Positions 41,967 through 51,925 of a stretch of DNA of 64,000 nt are shown here, one piece after another. The notes beneath the pieces are model-generated. The model was not told the origin of the DNA. It saw nothing but the letters and a program-made list of their open reading frames with translations, and did no database searches. Position 1 is the first letter of the stretch; each line of letters begins with the position of its first letter. A program made the position numbers and the translations under genes. The stretch spans positions 74,472,119-74,536,118 of the forward strand of contig CM072511.1 of assembly GCA_036898135.1 (NCBI GenBank), in the 5' to 3' direction. The stretch is from Oncomelania hupensis. Lineage: Eukaryota; Mollusca; Gastropoda; Littorinimorpha; Pomatiopsidae.

Positions 41967-44900
41967 GTGGCAAATAGAATAGACCCAACGTTTCCCGGCG
42001 TGTCGTAAGAGGCGACTAACAGGGGTGATGTTAGCACGGCATCACTGGGCGAAAGTCTTCTACACAGAAGTCACCGGCCAGGGCGGAGGAACCTCACGTT
42101 ACTACAGGTTCAACGACCACGTGCTCAGGGCCAAGGCGAGCCACACTGTATTCATGGATTTCGGCTGTGGCCAACAGCCTGGAGAGGATTGGGCCCTGCC
42201 AGGTCTTTTTTTGCCCAAGACACAACACATGATGAGGCTATCCACTAATTCCATGCCGGATCGGTCGTCGCCCGGCTACACAAGGACCGCGCCTTCCGTT
42301 GGCCACCAGGACGGAGGTGAAAAGTATGCTACTGATGGACAAATTAGCAAGATCCGCACGAGAAACAACATCGTCATAGGAACCTGGAATGTCAGGACCC
42401 TAACTGCGGAAGGAAAATTAGAAGAACTGGCCCACGAGCTGGACCACTATCGATGGAACGTTCTAGGTATCAGCGAAATGCGCTGGAAAGGCCTAGGTGA
42501 AACAACGACTGACAAAGGCCACAAGCTCTATTTCAGCGGTAGAGATGACAGGCACGAACACGGCGTTGGATTCTTGGTCCACAAGAACATTCTAGCCACT
42601 GTCATGGGTTGCCGCCCAGTCTCCAGTAGACTCATTACCATCCGTCTGAGAGCAACCCCTTTCAACATTACCATCATCCAGGCCTATGCCCCAACATCAG
42701 ACTATGAAGACAGCGAAGTGGAGGATTTTTATGAAAATATACAGGCGGTCCTTGACCAAGTGCCGAAGAAGGACATAGTCATAGTGCAAGGCGACTGGAA
42801 TGCCAAGGTTGGCCAAGATGCGCACCACAACTGGGGAGACACATGCGGACCCCACTGCAACAACGAGACAAATGACAGGGGTCTGAGGCTATTGGAGTTT
42901 GCCAGATACAACAATCTGGTACTGGCAAACACGCTTGGTCTCCACAAAAAATCCAGACGATGGACATGGCACAATCCCGGCGGGGAACATCACAACCAGA
43001 TCGACTACATCATGGTCAAGAAACGCTTCAGATCAAGCATCAACATTGGCAGGACACGCACTTTTCCAGGAGCAGACATTGGAAGTGACCATGATCTCGT
43101 GATGATGTCTTTCCGGCTCCATTTGAAGAGAGTAAATACAGCAAAGTGCACTAGGCTGAAGTTCGACCTGGACAAACTGCAAGACCCGGAGGTGGCAAAA
43201 ATATTTCAGGCCACAATTGGAGGGAAATTTGCACCACTGCTTATTTTGGGGGCAGGCGAAGTAGATGTCAACACCATGACCAATACCTTCAACTCAGCTG
43301 TAACAGATGCCGCCACTGAGATCCTTGGCAAGCACCGACCAAAGAAGAAGCCGTGGATCACACCTGAACTTTTGGATCTGTGTGATAAACGAAGAGAGTT
43401 AAAAAAGAAAAAGAACACCTCACAGGGAGCTGATGTCTACCGAAAAATCAACAATGACATCCGAAAAGGCATGCGCACAGCAAAGGAGAACTGGATAGAA
43501 GATCAATGCCAGGAAATAAAGAACAATCTGAACAAGAACAACAGCAAGAAGGCCTACCAGACTGTGAAGCGGCTGACAAGTGTTAAACAGCCCAAAGTCT
43601 CCACTATCCAAAGCAAGTCTGGCATTTGCCTTACAGAAGAACAAGAAGTCTTGGACAGATGGACAGAGTACTGCTCTGACCTTTACAACCATACACCAAA
43701 TGGAAACCCATCAGTTCTAGCATGTCCCGAGAGCAGAGAAGAAGAAGAAACCCTCCCAATTCTCCGGGAAGAAGTTGAGGCAGCAGTGCAATCGCTGAAG
43801 AAATGGAAGTCAGCGGGAGTGGACAACATACCAGCGGAACTGCTACAAGCAGGAGGAGAAGTGATGACTGATGCTCTCACCATTATCTGTAACAAGATCT
43901 GGCAGAGTGGGGAATGGCCTACACCATGGACCCAGTCGCTTGTCATCACTCTTCCCAAAAAAGGTAACCTTCAGGAGTGTGAAAATTACCGCACCATCAG
44001 CCTCATCAGCCATCCCAGCAAGGTCCTCCTGAAAATAATACTCAACAGGTTGAAACCACAAGCTGAACAAATCATAGCTGAAGAACAAGCAGGATTCATG
44101 GCAGGGCGAAGTACCACTGAACAGATTTTCAACCTCAGAATAATCTGTGAGAAATACCTACAGCACCAACAACATCTATATCATGTGTTCATAGACTTCA
44201 AGAAGGCATTTGACCGAGTCTGGCATGCAGCTCTATGGGCAACCATGAAAGTGTACAACATCAGCCCTAAAATTATAGAAGTCATCAAAAGCCTGTATGA
44301 CAAGGCTACCAGTGCAGTCCTCCATAACAGCGTCATCGGGAACTGGTTCAGAACAACAATCGGTGTGCGACAAGGATGCCTACTCTCTCCAACACTCTTC
44401 AACATCTTCCTAGAGCGCATCATGTCAGATGCTCTTGCAGATCACGAAGGCACAGTCAGCATAGGGGGCAGAGCAATCTCCAATCTTCGTTTTGCGGATG
44501 ATATTGATGGATTGGCTGGAGAGGAACAAGAACTTGAACAGCTTGTACAGAGGCTTGACACCACCTCCAGAGCTTATGGAATGGAAATAAGTGCAGAAAA
44601 GACCAAAATGATGACCAACAACACCAATGGCATCAACACGGACATCAAAGTACAAGGCCAATCCCTCAACACAGTGCACAGCTTCAAATATTTAGGAGCC
44701 ATTGTGTCAGACAATGGGTCTCGACAGGAAGTCCTCTCCAGGATCGCACAAACAACTGCTGCCCTGACAAGGTTGAAGCCCATTTGGAAAGACAGAACCA
44801 TCAGTCTACATTCCAAAGTAAGACTGCTGCGCTCTCTGGTCATCTCCATCTTCCTATATGCTTGCGAAGCATGGACCCTCACAGCAGATCTCCAACGAAG

Positions 44901-45302
44901 AATACAAAGCATGGAGATGAGGTGCTACAGAAGACTTCTGTGCATTTCCTTTACCCAACACATCACCAACGTTGAAGTCCGACAGACCATCACACAAGCC
45001 ATTGGACAACACGATGACCTGCTCACAGTGGTGAAGAAACGGAAACTCCGATGGTATGGCCACGTCACCAGATCATCAGGCCTTGCAAAGACCATTCTGC
45101 AAGGCACAGTGCAAGGAGGTAGAAGAAGGGGGAGACCGAAAAAGAGGTGGGAGGACAACATTCGAGAATGGACTGGTTTGACACTGAGCGAAGCCATGAG
45201 AGCTGCTGAGGACAGAGAAAGATGGAGTATGCTGGTTAAGCGATCATCTGTGGTGCCCCTACGACCTTCGGGTTATGGGACAGGATAGGATAGGATAGGA
45301 TA
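41967..45302 (+). mobile_element. RTE-type LINE, complete with intact ORF
   Basis: 3336 bp between perfect 10-bp duplications GTGGTGTTTT (41957-41966 and 45303-45312). Removing it restores the LTR exactly as in the 5' LTR. The 5' UTR is about 60 bp. The 3' tail is (AGGAT)n with four units, as at the ends of the fragments at 51929, 58317 and 62049. It is the reference copy for eight RTE pieces in the window and the youngest layer of this nest. Confidence 0.96.
42028..45288 (+). CDS. RTE endonuclease/reverse transcriptase, intact
   Basis: Start at ATG 42028, 1086 codons, no internal stop. Residues about 115-360: AP-type endonuclease with GTWNVRTL (N121), ISEMRWKG, IVQGDWNAKVG and GSDHDLVMM (S353-H355). 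About 590-860: reverse transcriptase with LPKKGNLQECENYRTISL, FIDFKKAFDRVW (first Asp), GVRQGCLLSPTLF and FADD (822-825). The C-terminal region has KRKLRWYGHVTRS and a basic GRRRGRPKKRW, then REWTGLTL. The sequence is close in pattern to the RTE clade, whose members are often misannotated as craniofacial development protein 2. It would nick the target and prime reverse transcription there. All recognisable catalytic residues are present, so this copy may be active. Confidence 0.95.
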   Translation: MLARHHWAKVFYTEVTGQGGGTSRYYRFNDHVLRAKASHTVFMDFGCGQQPGEDWALPGLFLPKTQHMMRLSTNSMPDRSSPGYTRTAPSVGHQDGGEKYATDGQISKIRTRNNIVIGTWNVRTLTAEGKLEELAHELDHYRWNVLGISEMRWKGLGETTTDKGHKLYFSGRDDRHEHGVGFLVHKNILATVMGCRPVSSRLITIRLRATPFNITIIQAYAPTSDYEDSEVEDFYENIQAVLDQVPKKDIVIVQGDWNAKVGQDAHHNWGDTCGPHCNNETNDRGLRLLEFARYNNLVLANTLGLHKKSRRWTWHNPGGEHHNQIDYIMVKKRFRSSINIGRTRTFPGADIGSDHDLVMMSFRLHLKRVNTAKCTRLKFDLDKLQDPEVAKIFQATIGGKFAPLLILGAGEVDVNTMTNTFNSAVTDAATEILGKHRPKKKPWITPELLDLCDKRRELKKKKNTSQGADVYRKINNDIRKGMRTAKENWIEDQCQEIKNNLNKNNSKKAYQTVKRLTSVKQPKVSTIQSKSGICLTEEQEVLDRWTEYCSDLYNHTPNGNPSVLACPESREEEETLPILREEVEAAVQSLKKWKSAGVDNIPAELLQAGGEVMTDALTIICNKIWQSGEWPTPWTQSLVITLPKKGNLQECENYRTISLISHPSKVLLKIILNRLKPQAEQIIAEEQAGFMAGRSTTEQIFNLRIICEKYLQHQQHLYHVFIDFKKAFDRVWHAALWATMKVYNISPKIIEVIKSLYDKATSAVLHNSVIGNWFRTTIGVRQGCLLSPTLFNIFLERIMSDALADHEGTVSIGGRAISNLRFADDIDGLAGEEQELEQLVQRLDTTSRAYGMEISAEKTKMMTNNTNGINTDIKVQGQSLNTVHSFKYLGAIVSDNGSRQEVLSRIAQTTAALTRLKPIWKDRTISLHSKVRLLRSLVISIFLYACEAWTLTADLQRRIQSMEMRCYRRLLCISFTQHITNVEVRQTITQAIGQHDDLLTVVKKRKLRWYGHVTRSSGLAKTILQGTVQGGRRRGRPKKRWEDNIREWTGLTLSEAMRAAEDRERWSMLVKRSSVVPLRPSGYGTG

Positions 45303-45625
45303 GTGGTGTTTTATCTAGGATTATTCTCGTTTGTTCCCGTGTATGTAGAGACTATATAAGCGCCGCACTGTTAAAAAAGTAGAGAGAAGTTGTTGATAGT
45401 GAGTTGAAAGCAAAAAGTTGAAAGTGGAAAGTGATTGTATGCAGTGTTGATGTGTGCTGAATAAAAGTGGAAAACTTCATACGAAGACTCGGTGACTTGT
45501 ATGCTGATTGAGCAGGCTGCGTGGATAAACGAATCTGAGTTACACCTTATCAGGAATTCAGCATTGGGGCTGAATCAGATACTGATAAAGAAAATCACCA
45601 TCATCAAACCGAGTGTAACACAGTC

Positions 45626-46075
45626 ACCTACCTTTTTTCAAGAAAACTTTTCCGGGACAAAACTCCTCATTTGTGTGTGAGGTCTGTTGGATCAGCTTGG
45701 GAATATTGGATGCTTTCTGCCAAATGGTCACTGGGGCTTCCTATGATGTTATTATTTGGCAAATCCCCCAATGTTATGTAGGCATTTTATATGTATGTGA
45801 TTTGTGGATATTTTATAATGATGTTTATATTCTATTTTGTTTTTGTAAACGGGGGTTCGATAAATTAGAGAGTATAGCCTCAGCATCCCCTACGTGGGAT
45901 GTCTTTATTGTAAAGTGACCAGCTGGTGGAGTGCCTTCAGTGTTACCACTAGGGTTGTTTCGGCAGATCTTTTATGCAGATCAGGGGCATCCTCTTTCAG
46001 CGGTCTTGGTTTTATGGTCCTGATTCGGCTCTTTGCAGTCAGCTAGACCCTGTAAGTGCATAACTTACTAACTAG
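45626..46075 (+). repeat. Rep-A copy 1, right piece
   Basis: It continues 35278-35425 after Gmr-A: ACCTACCTTTTTTCAAG..., GGTCTGTTGGATCAGCTTGG, GGGGGTTCGATAAATTAGAG, TGTCTTTATTGTAAAGTGACC and a GGTCCTGATTCGGCTCTT...GGACCCTGTAA end. No ORF. Confidence 0.88.
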
Positions 46076-46454
46076 CTAGCTATAAGTAGGTCTGTCCAGC
46101 ATCGCAGAATTAATAAAGATCCTAATATTATACTAAACAAAAATCCAATACAAGCAAGTAAAATTTGTAGTTGTTATTTTTTTACCAAAATTTCACTTTT
46201 CTTCCTCATCTTTTGTCATAAACCTCCCATGCGTGTTATGAAATAATTAGCTTTATCTCTGTTTCTGACAAATCTGCATTAGGATCGCTTCTGAATTCTC
46301 TGAAAGAATTGACACAAATGCTAGAAAAACGTCTGTTGGATAGTGAAAATAATAATAGAAAATGTTGCCTCTAGTAATCAGCAGAGTTCGAGCCCAAGCG
46401 GGCCGACTACCACTAAGACAATCACCTGTGGCTGCGTCAAAAGTCGTTACCACA
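46076..46454. other. Unassigned intron sequence
   Basis: No gene. A GAGTTCGAGCCCAAGCGGG block (46385-46404), with a partial box A on the minus strand, suggests a worn tRNA-derived SINE, but too little remains to call. Confidence 0.35.
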
Positions 46455-46850
46455 CTTCTACATCTGGCAGAGCACACACAACTTGTTTCTGAGGGTAAAA
46501 TGATAGTTTATTTTTGAATACCTTGTCATATGGGCATCCACGACAATATTGCAGCAGACAAAGCAGCTAAAGACGCTCTGCATCTAGATTTCCCTTCAGA
46601 GATTTTCCAGTTTGTTCCATTCTCTGACCTGCGTTGTATGACTGGCTCCTATTGCAAACGGCTATGTTGGACTGAATGATGTAATCAAATCAATAACAAA
46701 TTATTCTAGATTTGTCTGCTTCTTTGCCTAACTTTGCGTCCACCCGCAAAGAAGAAACTGTTTTGGCTCGCCTTCATACTGGGCATACTTATGTTCTCCA
46801 TAGTTTCCTTTTGAAAGGAGAACCACCTCTTTTTCTGTCTCTATCTACTT
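46455..46850 (+). pseudogene. RNase H LINE fragment
   Basis: Matches 54895-55240: ...TQLVSEGK, HMGIHDNIAADKAAKDALHLDFPSEIFQF and a PAKKKLFWLAF-like tail, read across frame breaks. It covers the C-terminal half of RNase H and the following region. It is cut at 46850 by an RTE fragment. Confidence 0.75.
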
Positions 46851-47350
46851 CTGCCTCCTTGCACCATGCCTTGTAGGATGGTCTTTGCCAGGCCCGATGC
46901 TCTAGTGAAGTGGTCATACCATCAGAGTTTTTGTTTCTTCGCTGCTGTGAGCATGTTGCCCAATGGTTTAGTTGATGCTCTTTCAGACTTCGTGGCTGAT
47001 GATGTGTTGGATATAGGACATTCCCAGAAGTCTTCTGTAGCACCTCATCTCTATGCTTTGTATTCTTCGTTGTAGGTCTGCTGTGAGGGTCCATGTTTCT
47101 CAAGCGTATAGGAAGATAAAGATGACAAGGGAGCGCAGCAGCCTTACCTTGAAATGTAGACTGATGGTCCTGTCTTTCCAAATGGGCTTCAATCTTGTCA
47201 GGGCAGCAGTGTGCGATCCTGGAGAGAACTTCCTGTCGGGATCCATTATCTTACAATGGCTCCTAAATATTTGATGCTATGCACCATGTTGAGGGGTTGG
47301 CCTTGGACCTTGATGTCCATGTTGATGCCATTGGTGTTGTTGGTCATCAC
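46851..47350 (-). mobile_element. RTE fragment, C-terminal coding region
   Basis: Minus-strand sequence parallel to 44620-45120 of the reference RTE: KYLGAIV-like start, RLKPIWKDRTISLHFKVRLL, a frameshift, then a basic GRRR end. It lacks the tail and stops short of the FADD box. Frame breaks near 46940 and 47210. Confidence 0.82.
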
Positions 47351-47526
47351 AGACTTGCCTACTGTATGTTCATTCACCATTTTCATATGCAATTTAGCCT
47401 TGGTGTACGGTCATCTGATCAGCCCACTAGAAAAACTATACATTTTTTAAAATAAATGTATTATTATTTTTTAAAATTCCGATTAAAAGACGCGCAGTGA
47501 AATTACTTACTTTCTTTACTTAGGTG
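47351..47526. other. Short unassigned stretch
   Basis: Nothing recognised. It ends in the TAGGTG duplication of element T4. Confidence 0.4.
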
Positions 47527-48279
47527 CAGAGCTGTTCACTCCTCTGGTTTGACCGGATTTTCTCCGTTTTGACTGTAAAAATCCGCTTATCCGTTTTGAA
47601 AACAAAAACTCCGGTTCCAAACGCGAGCGATAAAAAAAAAAAAAGTAATGTTTTCGGTAGTAAGACGCTTTTTCTTCCGTTTCGTAAGTTTTCCGTAATA
47701 AGACAAAAACTGGAATTTCCTGTACAAGTTTCGATTTCCGGCTATAGCACTTTCTTTCGTGTGTGATCGAGCATTTGTGCATGTTTTCGAAGTGACCAGT
47801 CTGTTCACGATGCCGAAAAGAAAAAAACGCAGAAGATGGTGGACAAACACCACCCAAAAAGAAGATGCTTCATACGCAGAAGTGGAATGCTTCTTATTCA
47901 GAACTGCATAAGTGCTTAACGAGCTCCGAAAGGTCTGAAAACTATGCTTACTGCAAAATTTGCAAACTTGACTTCAGCGTTGCGCACGGCAGTAGAAATT
48001 ACATTGAAAGGCACGTGAACTGTGGTAGACACAAGCAGTTGCAACAAGAGCAGGCTAACCAACGCACAATAAGTTCATTTATTGCTAAAACAATAAATAA
48101 GTGAATGCTTTTTCAAATTTACCTTTTGATGTGTTTTGTAGTAAATTTAACTGTCTTTTTGTTTTCTGTTTTCTCAATCTCTCAAAAAATGTATTCCAGT
48201 ACTGTACTCCTGATAGACAGATGAAACTCCTGACAGTCTGCTTACTCCTGACTGGCATTGGTAGGGGTGAACAGGTCTG
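47527..48279 (+). mobile_element. T4: hAT-like element with BED-type finger remnant
   Basis: The left end is CAGAGCTGTTCACTCCT and the right end, inverted, is CAGACCTGTTCACCCCT. The 6-bp duplication TAGGTG lies at 47521-47526 and 48280-48285. It retains only the N-terminal part of a transposase gene. Confidence 0.85.
47810..48104 (+). pseudogene. Transposase N-terminus with BED-like zinc finger (T4)
   Basis: Begins at MPKRKK (47811) and shifts frame near 47860. It continues KWNASYSELHKCLTSSERSE, then the finger YCKICKLDFSVAHGSRNY...RHV...GRHK and ISSFIAKTINK before a stop at 48104. The C-x2-C ... H-x4-H pattern with DFSVAHG is typical of the DNA-binding finger of this hAT-like transposase class. 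Catalytic and dimerisation parts are absent. Confidence 0.7.
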
Positions 48280-48285
48280 TAGGTG

Positions 48286-48655
48286 GCACATGCGCATATG
48301 TTGTAAGTTTGCCGCACTTGTGTTCCGGTTTCCTCCATTTTTTTCAGTGCTGTGTACTAGCGCCAAAAATGAAGCAAAACCGTGATGCAGGCCGTTCTCC
48401 TAATCCGAATAAAGATGAACAAAAAGCTAAACAGCAGACCAGAAAAAAAGCTTGGTTTGTTTTATCGCATATATGTCATGTCATCTTTTTTTATATTCTT
48501 GGTTAAATTTTATTAGTAAGACTTGTTTTCTTTATATCTTTTTATCATATTTAAATGTTAGCAGTTTAGTCTGATTTTGCTTAGTTTCATGTGGTACTGA
48601 TTCGGTTCTTGGCAGTCTGCTGGACCCTATAAACATGGAATATCTATCTGTCGTA
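48286..48655 (+). mobile_element. Short LINE derivative: ORF1 start joined to LINE 3' end
   Basis: A short ORF from ATG 48369 (MKQNRDAGRSPNPNKDE, lysine-rich) looks like the N-terminus of a LINE ORF1. At about 48452 it passes directly into the 3' UTR of the RNase H LINE (TTTGTTTTATCGCATATATG ... GGACCCTATAAACATGG, ATCTATCTG). The whole centre is deleted. Confidence 0.6.
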
Positions 48656-48790
48656 GTCTGATGTTGGGGCATTGGCCTGAATGAGTTTGATGTGGCAACA
48701 GTCCCCTGGACTCTATTAGCATTTATCTAATCTAATCTGATGGTGTTGAAAGTGGCTGCTCTCAGACAGATTGTAATGAGTCTATGGGGC
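48656..48790 (-). mobile_element. RTE endonuclease fragment
   Basis: GTAGTCTGATGTTGGGGCAT...GGCTGCTCTCAGAC...GTAATGAGTCTA matches 1412-1495 of the minus-strand RTE copy. About 60 bp of unrelated sequence with TCTAATCTAATC repeats is inserted in the middle. Confidence 0.7.
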
Positions 48791-48981
48791 CATGGAGAAT
48801 GATTGATGAGTTGATAGTGGGCACTTAATGTCAAGAAGAAGAAATTCATCATATCTAAAGAATATTTGAGTGCTTATATTTTGTGTTTAAAAAAATTGCA
48901 TAACATGATCAGTATATGTTAATGTTTGTACTGTTGTGTGAATAAAAAAAATAATTTTTAAAAACTTTTAAAATGTTTTAG

Positions 48982-49163
48982 TTGAATTGGCCATGATAAT
49001 GGATCGCCTGTATGGAGGCGTATGCTATGCTGGAATTGATACGGACCCTGAACTGAAGTATCCAAAAGGTGCAGGAAGAGTAGCCTTCTCCAATCAACAA
49101 AGCTACATTGCAGCAATAAGTGCAAGATTTGTGCAACTGCAGCATGGAGATATTGATAAAAGG
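48982..49163 (+). CDS. orb2: CPEB2-4/Orb2-type protein, RRM2 exon
   Basis: 182 nt between an acceptor (AAATGTTTTAG) and a donor (AAAAGG|GTAAGT). With the split Val it encodes 61 residues: VELAMIMDRLYGGVCYAGID, then DPELKYPKGAGRVAFSNQQS and SARFVQLQHGDIDKR. This is the rest of RRM2, including the RNP1-like GRVAFSN. Reading phase and exon limits match those known for CPEB2-4 genes. It lies 13.8 kb after the previous exon because of Gmr-A and other insertions. No substitution looks disruptive. Confidence 0.97.
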
Positions 49164-49351
49164 GTAAGTTGCAAAGCAAGAATGCTAATTTAACAAATTA
49201 TAAAAAATGTATTAAATATAATTATGTAATTAAGTAAATAGTTGAGAGATTTAAAGGTATTAAAAAAAATAAGAAAAATATTTTTAAATAAAAGAAAGAA
49301 ATAAAAGGTATGTAAACAACCCATGCTTATGAAGTGCGCACAGACAGGTAG

Positions 49352-50923
49352 CAGAGATGAGAATCTTCCGCCTTTTAGCGGAAATCCGCTCTTTCGGAAG
49401 GTCCCAGGGTCATTTTTGAGATCGGTTTAAATCCGGTGAGAAAATTTTAGTGTATATGACTAGGGTGAGTTGTTGATTTTCGATCTCGCAGCTTATTCCC
49501 ACTCGTTATTCCCATGCGGATTGTTGTTATTTGGTTCGCTCTCACTTCGTTTTCGTCGATCCACCAAGCTGCCGTTTGGTAAACGTGCAGTTTAGTCCTC
49601 CCGTTTTTCTTCGCATAAGATTCCGGCTGTTCCCAGACACTCCCGCTGACAGTGACGTCACTCAAATAGGCGCTTGAAGCCCTTTCTCATGCGCTGAGTT
49701 GTAGTGCGAACGATGGAACAGCCAAAACATCACATGGTTGATCAGCCATTGTCTAGAACAAAGCGCGACTTGTAAAATGCTTCGAAAACTAAATCCTGGA
49801 GAAAAGGCTCTTGCTACCCACATCTACAGTGGTGTAAAAAAACAAGTGGAACTTTTTTAAGTGGTTAGAAGAAAAGTTGAACACAACAGTCTTAATTCGT
49901 TTGAAGGACAAAAAGATCGAAAGAAATGTGGCGTTGAATGCAGAGGCATTGATGCAGAGGAATTGAATTGAATTGAATGCAGAGGCAGAGAAACAAGCCA
50001 GACTGGCTCATAAGAAAGCTCTGACTGCCCGACTTCAGGTTTTGGTGAGGAAGAGAAGTGAGATTAGAAGTCAAAAGCCACCAGCCAAGAAAGCAAGAAC
50101 TGGATAGTTGCCTGGCTTCAGTTATAAAATACATGCGTACATAGTTCATTCAATAATTGTGTTTGTGCAGACTGTATAGCATGTTGGTATCTGCCAGTTT
50201 TAACAATTCTTAAAAAAAACATAAGAATGTTGTATACACAAAGAACTGTAATCCTAGTGCATGACATAATTGTAAACTTCAGCCTGACTTCAGTGCCTGA
50301 CTATGACTTCAAGGCTGAAGTTGTTCATAATGTATATATACGATTATAGCATCAGAACTGTTTTAGGAACTACTGCCTGAAACCATCCGTATTTCTGCTT
50401 TCCTTGTTGTGGTTTTTCCAAGATATTATCTTGAAATTGTAAACCTTGTTTGAACAGTCAGTTGAGGTATTTGTGATTTTATTGTTTGGTGTGACTGTCA
50501 GTGAGGCTTCATACTGATTCTATGTATAAATGTACAACTCTGTTTTGGACAGTAATTATGTGCATTGGTAAAGCCTTGTCTTGTCATTGGTATTTAAACC
50601 ATTCTTGTCTGCAGTCAAAAGGAATGTTTGTTTAATACAAGGCTTAACTGATGTTTGAAATAAATTCATTAGGCCTATGTGTTAAACTGTGGAGAGCTAA
50701 CAACAGCATTTTAGTACCACAAAAACAACTGATCTGACCCCATAAAATAAGGCTCAGAATGCATAGATTTTAACCGTCTTTCCAAAAGTTTTCCGGGGGA
50801 GCATGCCCCCGGAACCCCCTAGCATCGCGTACCTGCTTCGCAGGTACGCGCACTCGTGGCTTCGCCACTCGACAGACTTTGGAATTTTTCCTCCTTTTTG
50901 TCATTTTAGGATTCTCATCTCTG
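49352..50923 (+). mobile_element. T5: hAT-like element, 1572 bp, 6-bp target duplication
   Basis: Perfect 14-bp ends CAGAGATGAGAATC and GATTCTCATCTCTG, with AGGTAG on both sides (49346-49351 and 50924-50929). Inside, 49700-50107 holds a lysine-rich coding relic with several stops (KMLRKLNPGEKALATHIYSG; EKQARLAHKKALTARLQVLV), perhaps the end of a transposase. Near the right end, 50795-50872 carries three strong hairpins: CCGGGGGAGCATGCCCCCGG, GCGTACCTGC..GCAGGTACGC and CGTGGC..GCCACTCG. Confidence 0.88.
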
Positions 50924-50929
50924 AGGTAG

Positions 50930-51489
50930 AGAGAGGCATGTCATGAGACGCGTCTCCGGTGGAATGTTATGTGAGGGAACTGCAGTTCACTCATACAGGT
51001 ACACACACAGAATCGCTTGCATACAGCTGACTTCCCAAATAACTGTTGCAAGAGACACTTGCAAGGAAGAATAAATTTAACACGAGATGTTATCTAACAA
51101 CAAGTTTATATGCCAGAAAATACAACAGGAATAAAGTATGACTTTTACACTTCAAAATACGACATACAAATAACATTGATGCATTACTCATTCCATCCTA
51201 TGACCAGAATAGCGACTGATACAATAAAAAATAACATTATTTGCTAAGGGTGAGTTATTCTCCACACCTTTTCCAATTCTCTCAAGTTGGATCAAGCGGT
51301 TAGAAATACTGAACACAACTTAGCTTTACATGGAAGATGAAGAATGACATCATCCATGGTAAGGTCCTGAGAACACAGTGTGGCTGATGATCCCCTAGCT
51401 TCACATCTGTGACGCACGGTTTATGGTGCGGGTGTACACAGGCTGATCACCCCCAATTTGTAGCCAAAGCCTGATATGCAAAAAGGTCA
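50930..51489. other. Unassigned intron sequence
   Basis: No gene or repeat recognised in this stretch. Confidence 0.4.
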
Positions 51490-51925
51490 TACGAGGGTTG
51501 GTTCATACGTTTTGAGACTTTTAAAAATAAATACAAGAAGGCTTTATCGATTAAAAAAAAAAGAAATTTTGCTCACAAAGCCTCATTATTTGGGACCACT
51601 TCAGTGCTATTCAACACACTCGCCACTGATTTCAATGCACTTTTTCATCCGATAAATGCAGCAATCAAAACAGTGCCGAAAATCAGGGAAATGGTTCAGC
51701 TGAAGTTCTTTAGGGATTTTTGAAAACTTCCAGAAAGCACAAGGTTTGGCTATTCCCCACCATTAGAATGAGCTGAAAGGAATTGATTTTGAAGACAGGG
51801 ATAGCCTCATTTCTGCCATGGAAGAGCAGCTGAACCATTTGACTGATTTTCGGTACTGTTTTGATAGTTGGATTTATCGGATGAAAAAGTGCATTGAAAT
51901 CAATGGAGCCTTTACCGTTGCAATT
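51490..51925 (+). mobile_element. mariner-type element remnant with internal inverted duplication
   Basis: TA followed by CGAGGGTTGGTTCATACGTT is a typical mariner left end. The + strand at about 51730-51915 encodes a worn transposase C-terminus (ELKGIDFEDRDSLISAMEEQ, FRYCFDSWIYRMKKCIEING). The segment 51623-51710 is an inverted copy of 51820-51906. The right end is missing, replaced by the tail of an RTE LINE. Confidence 0.68.

Larger units (their letters stand above)
35426..45620 (+). mobile_element. Gmr-A: Gmr1-type Ty3/Gypsy LTR retrotransposon with nested RTE
   Basis: The LTRs 35426-36090 and 41607-45620 begin TGTTAC and end GTAACA; the second is interrupted by an RTE LINE. The target duplication is CAGTC (35421-35425 and 45621-45625). 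The paralogous repeat copies at 59566 and 57110 carry the uninterrupted site. Without the nested LINE the element is about 6.85 kb. The internal order is Gag, protease, integrase, reverse transcriptase, RNase H. By eye the LTRs differ by seven substitutions and two small indels (about 1%), so it is young. Confidence 0.96.
41607..45620 (+). repeat. Gmr-A 3' LTR, split by an RTE LINE
   Basis: LTR sequence 41607-41966 and 45313-45620, with the LINE and one copy of its duplication GTGGTGTTTT between. Differences from the 5' LTR include a GAT deletion near 41937 and GGCTGC inserted near 45515. Confidence 0.95.

Noticed and set aside
42729..45197. Open frames opposite the RTE ORF
   Set aside because: They mirror the high-identity RTE coding sequence and recur as shadows in each copy (for example 161-436 and 43683-43958).
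46385..46440. tRNA-like sequence on the minus strand
   Set aside because: Only part of boxes A and B is seen; too degraded to annotate as a gene or a defined SINE.
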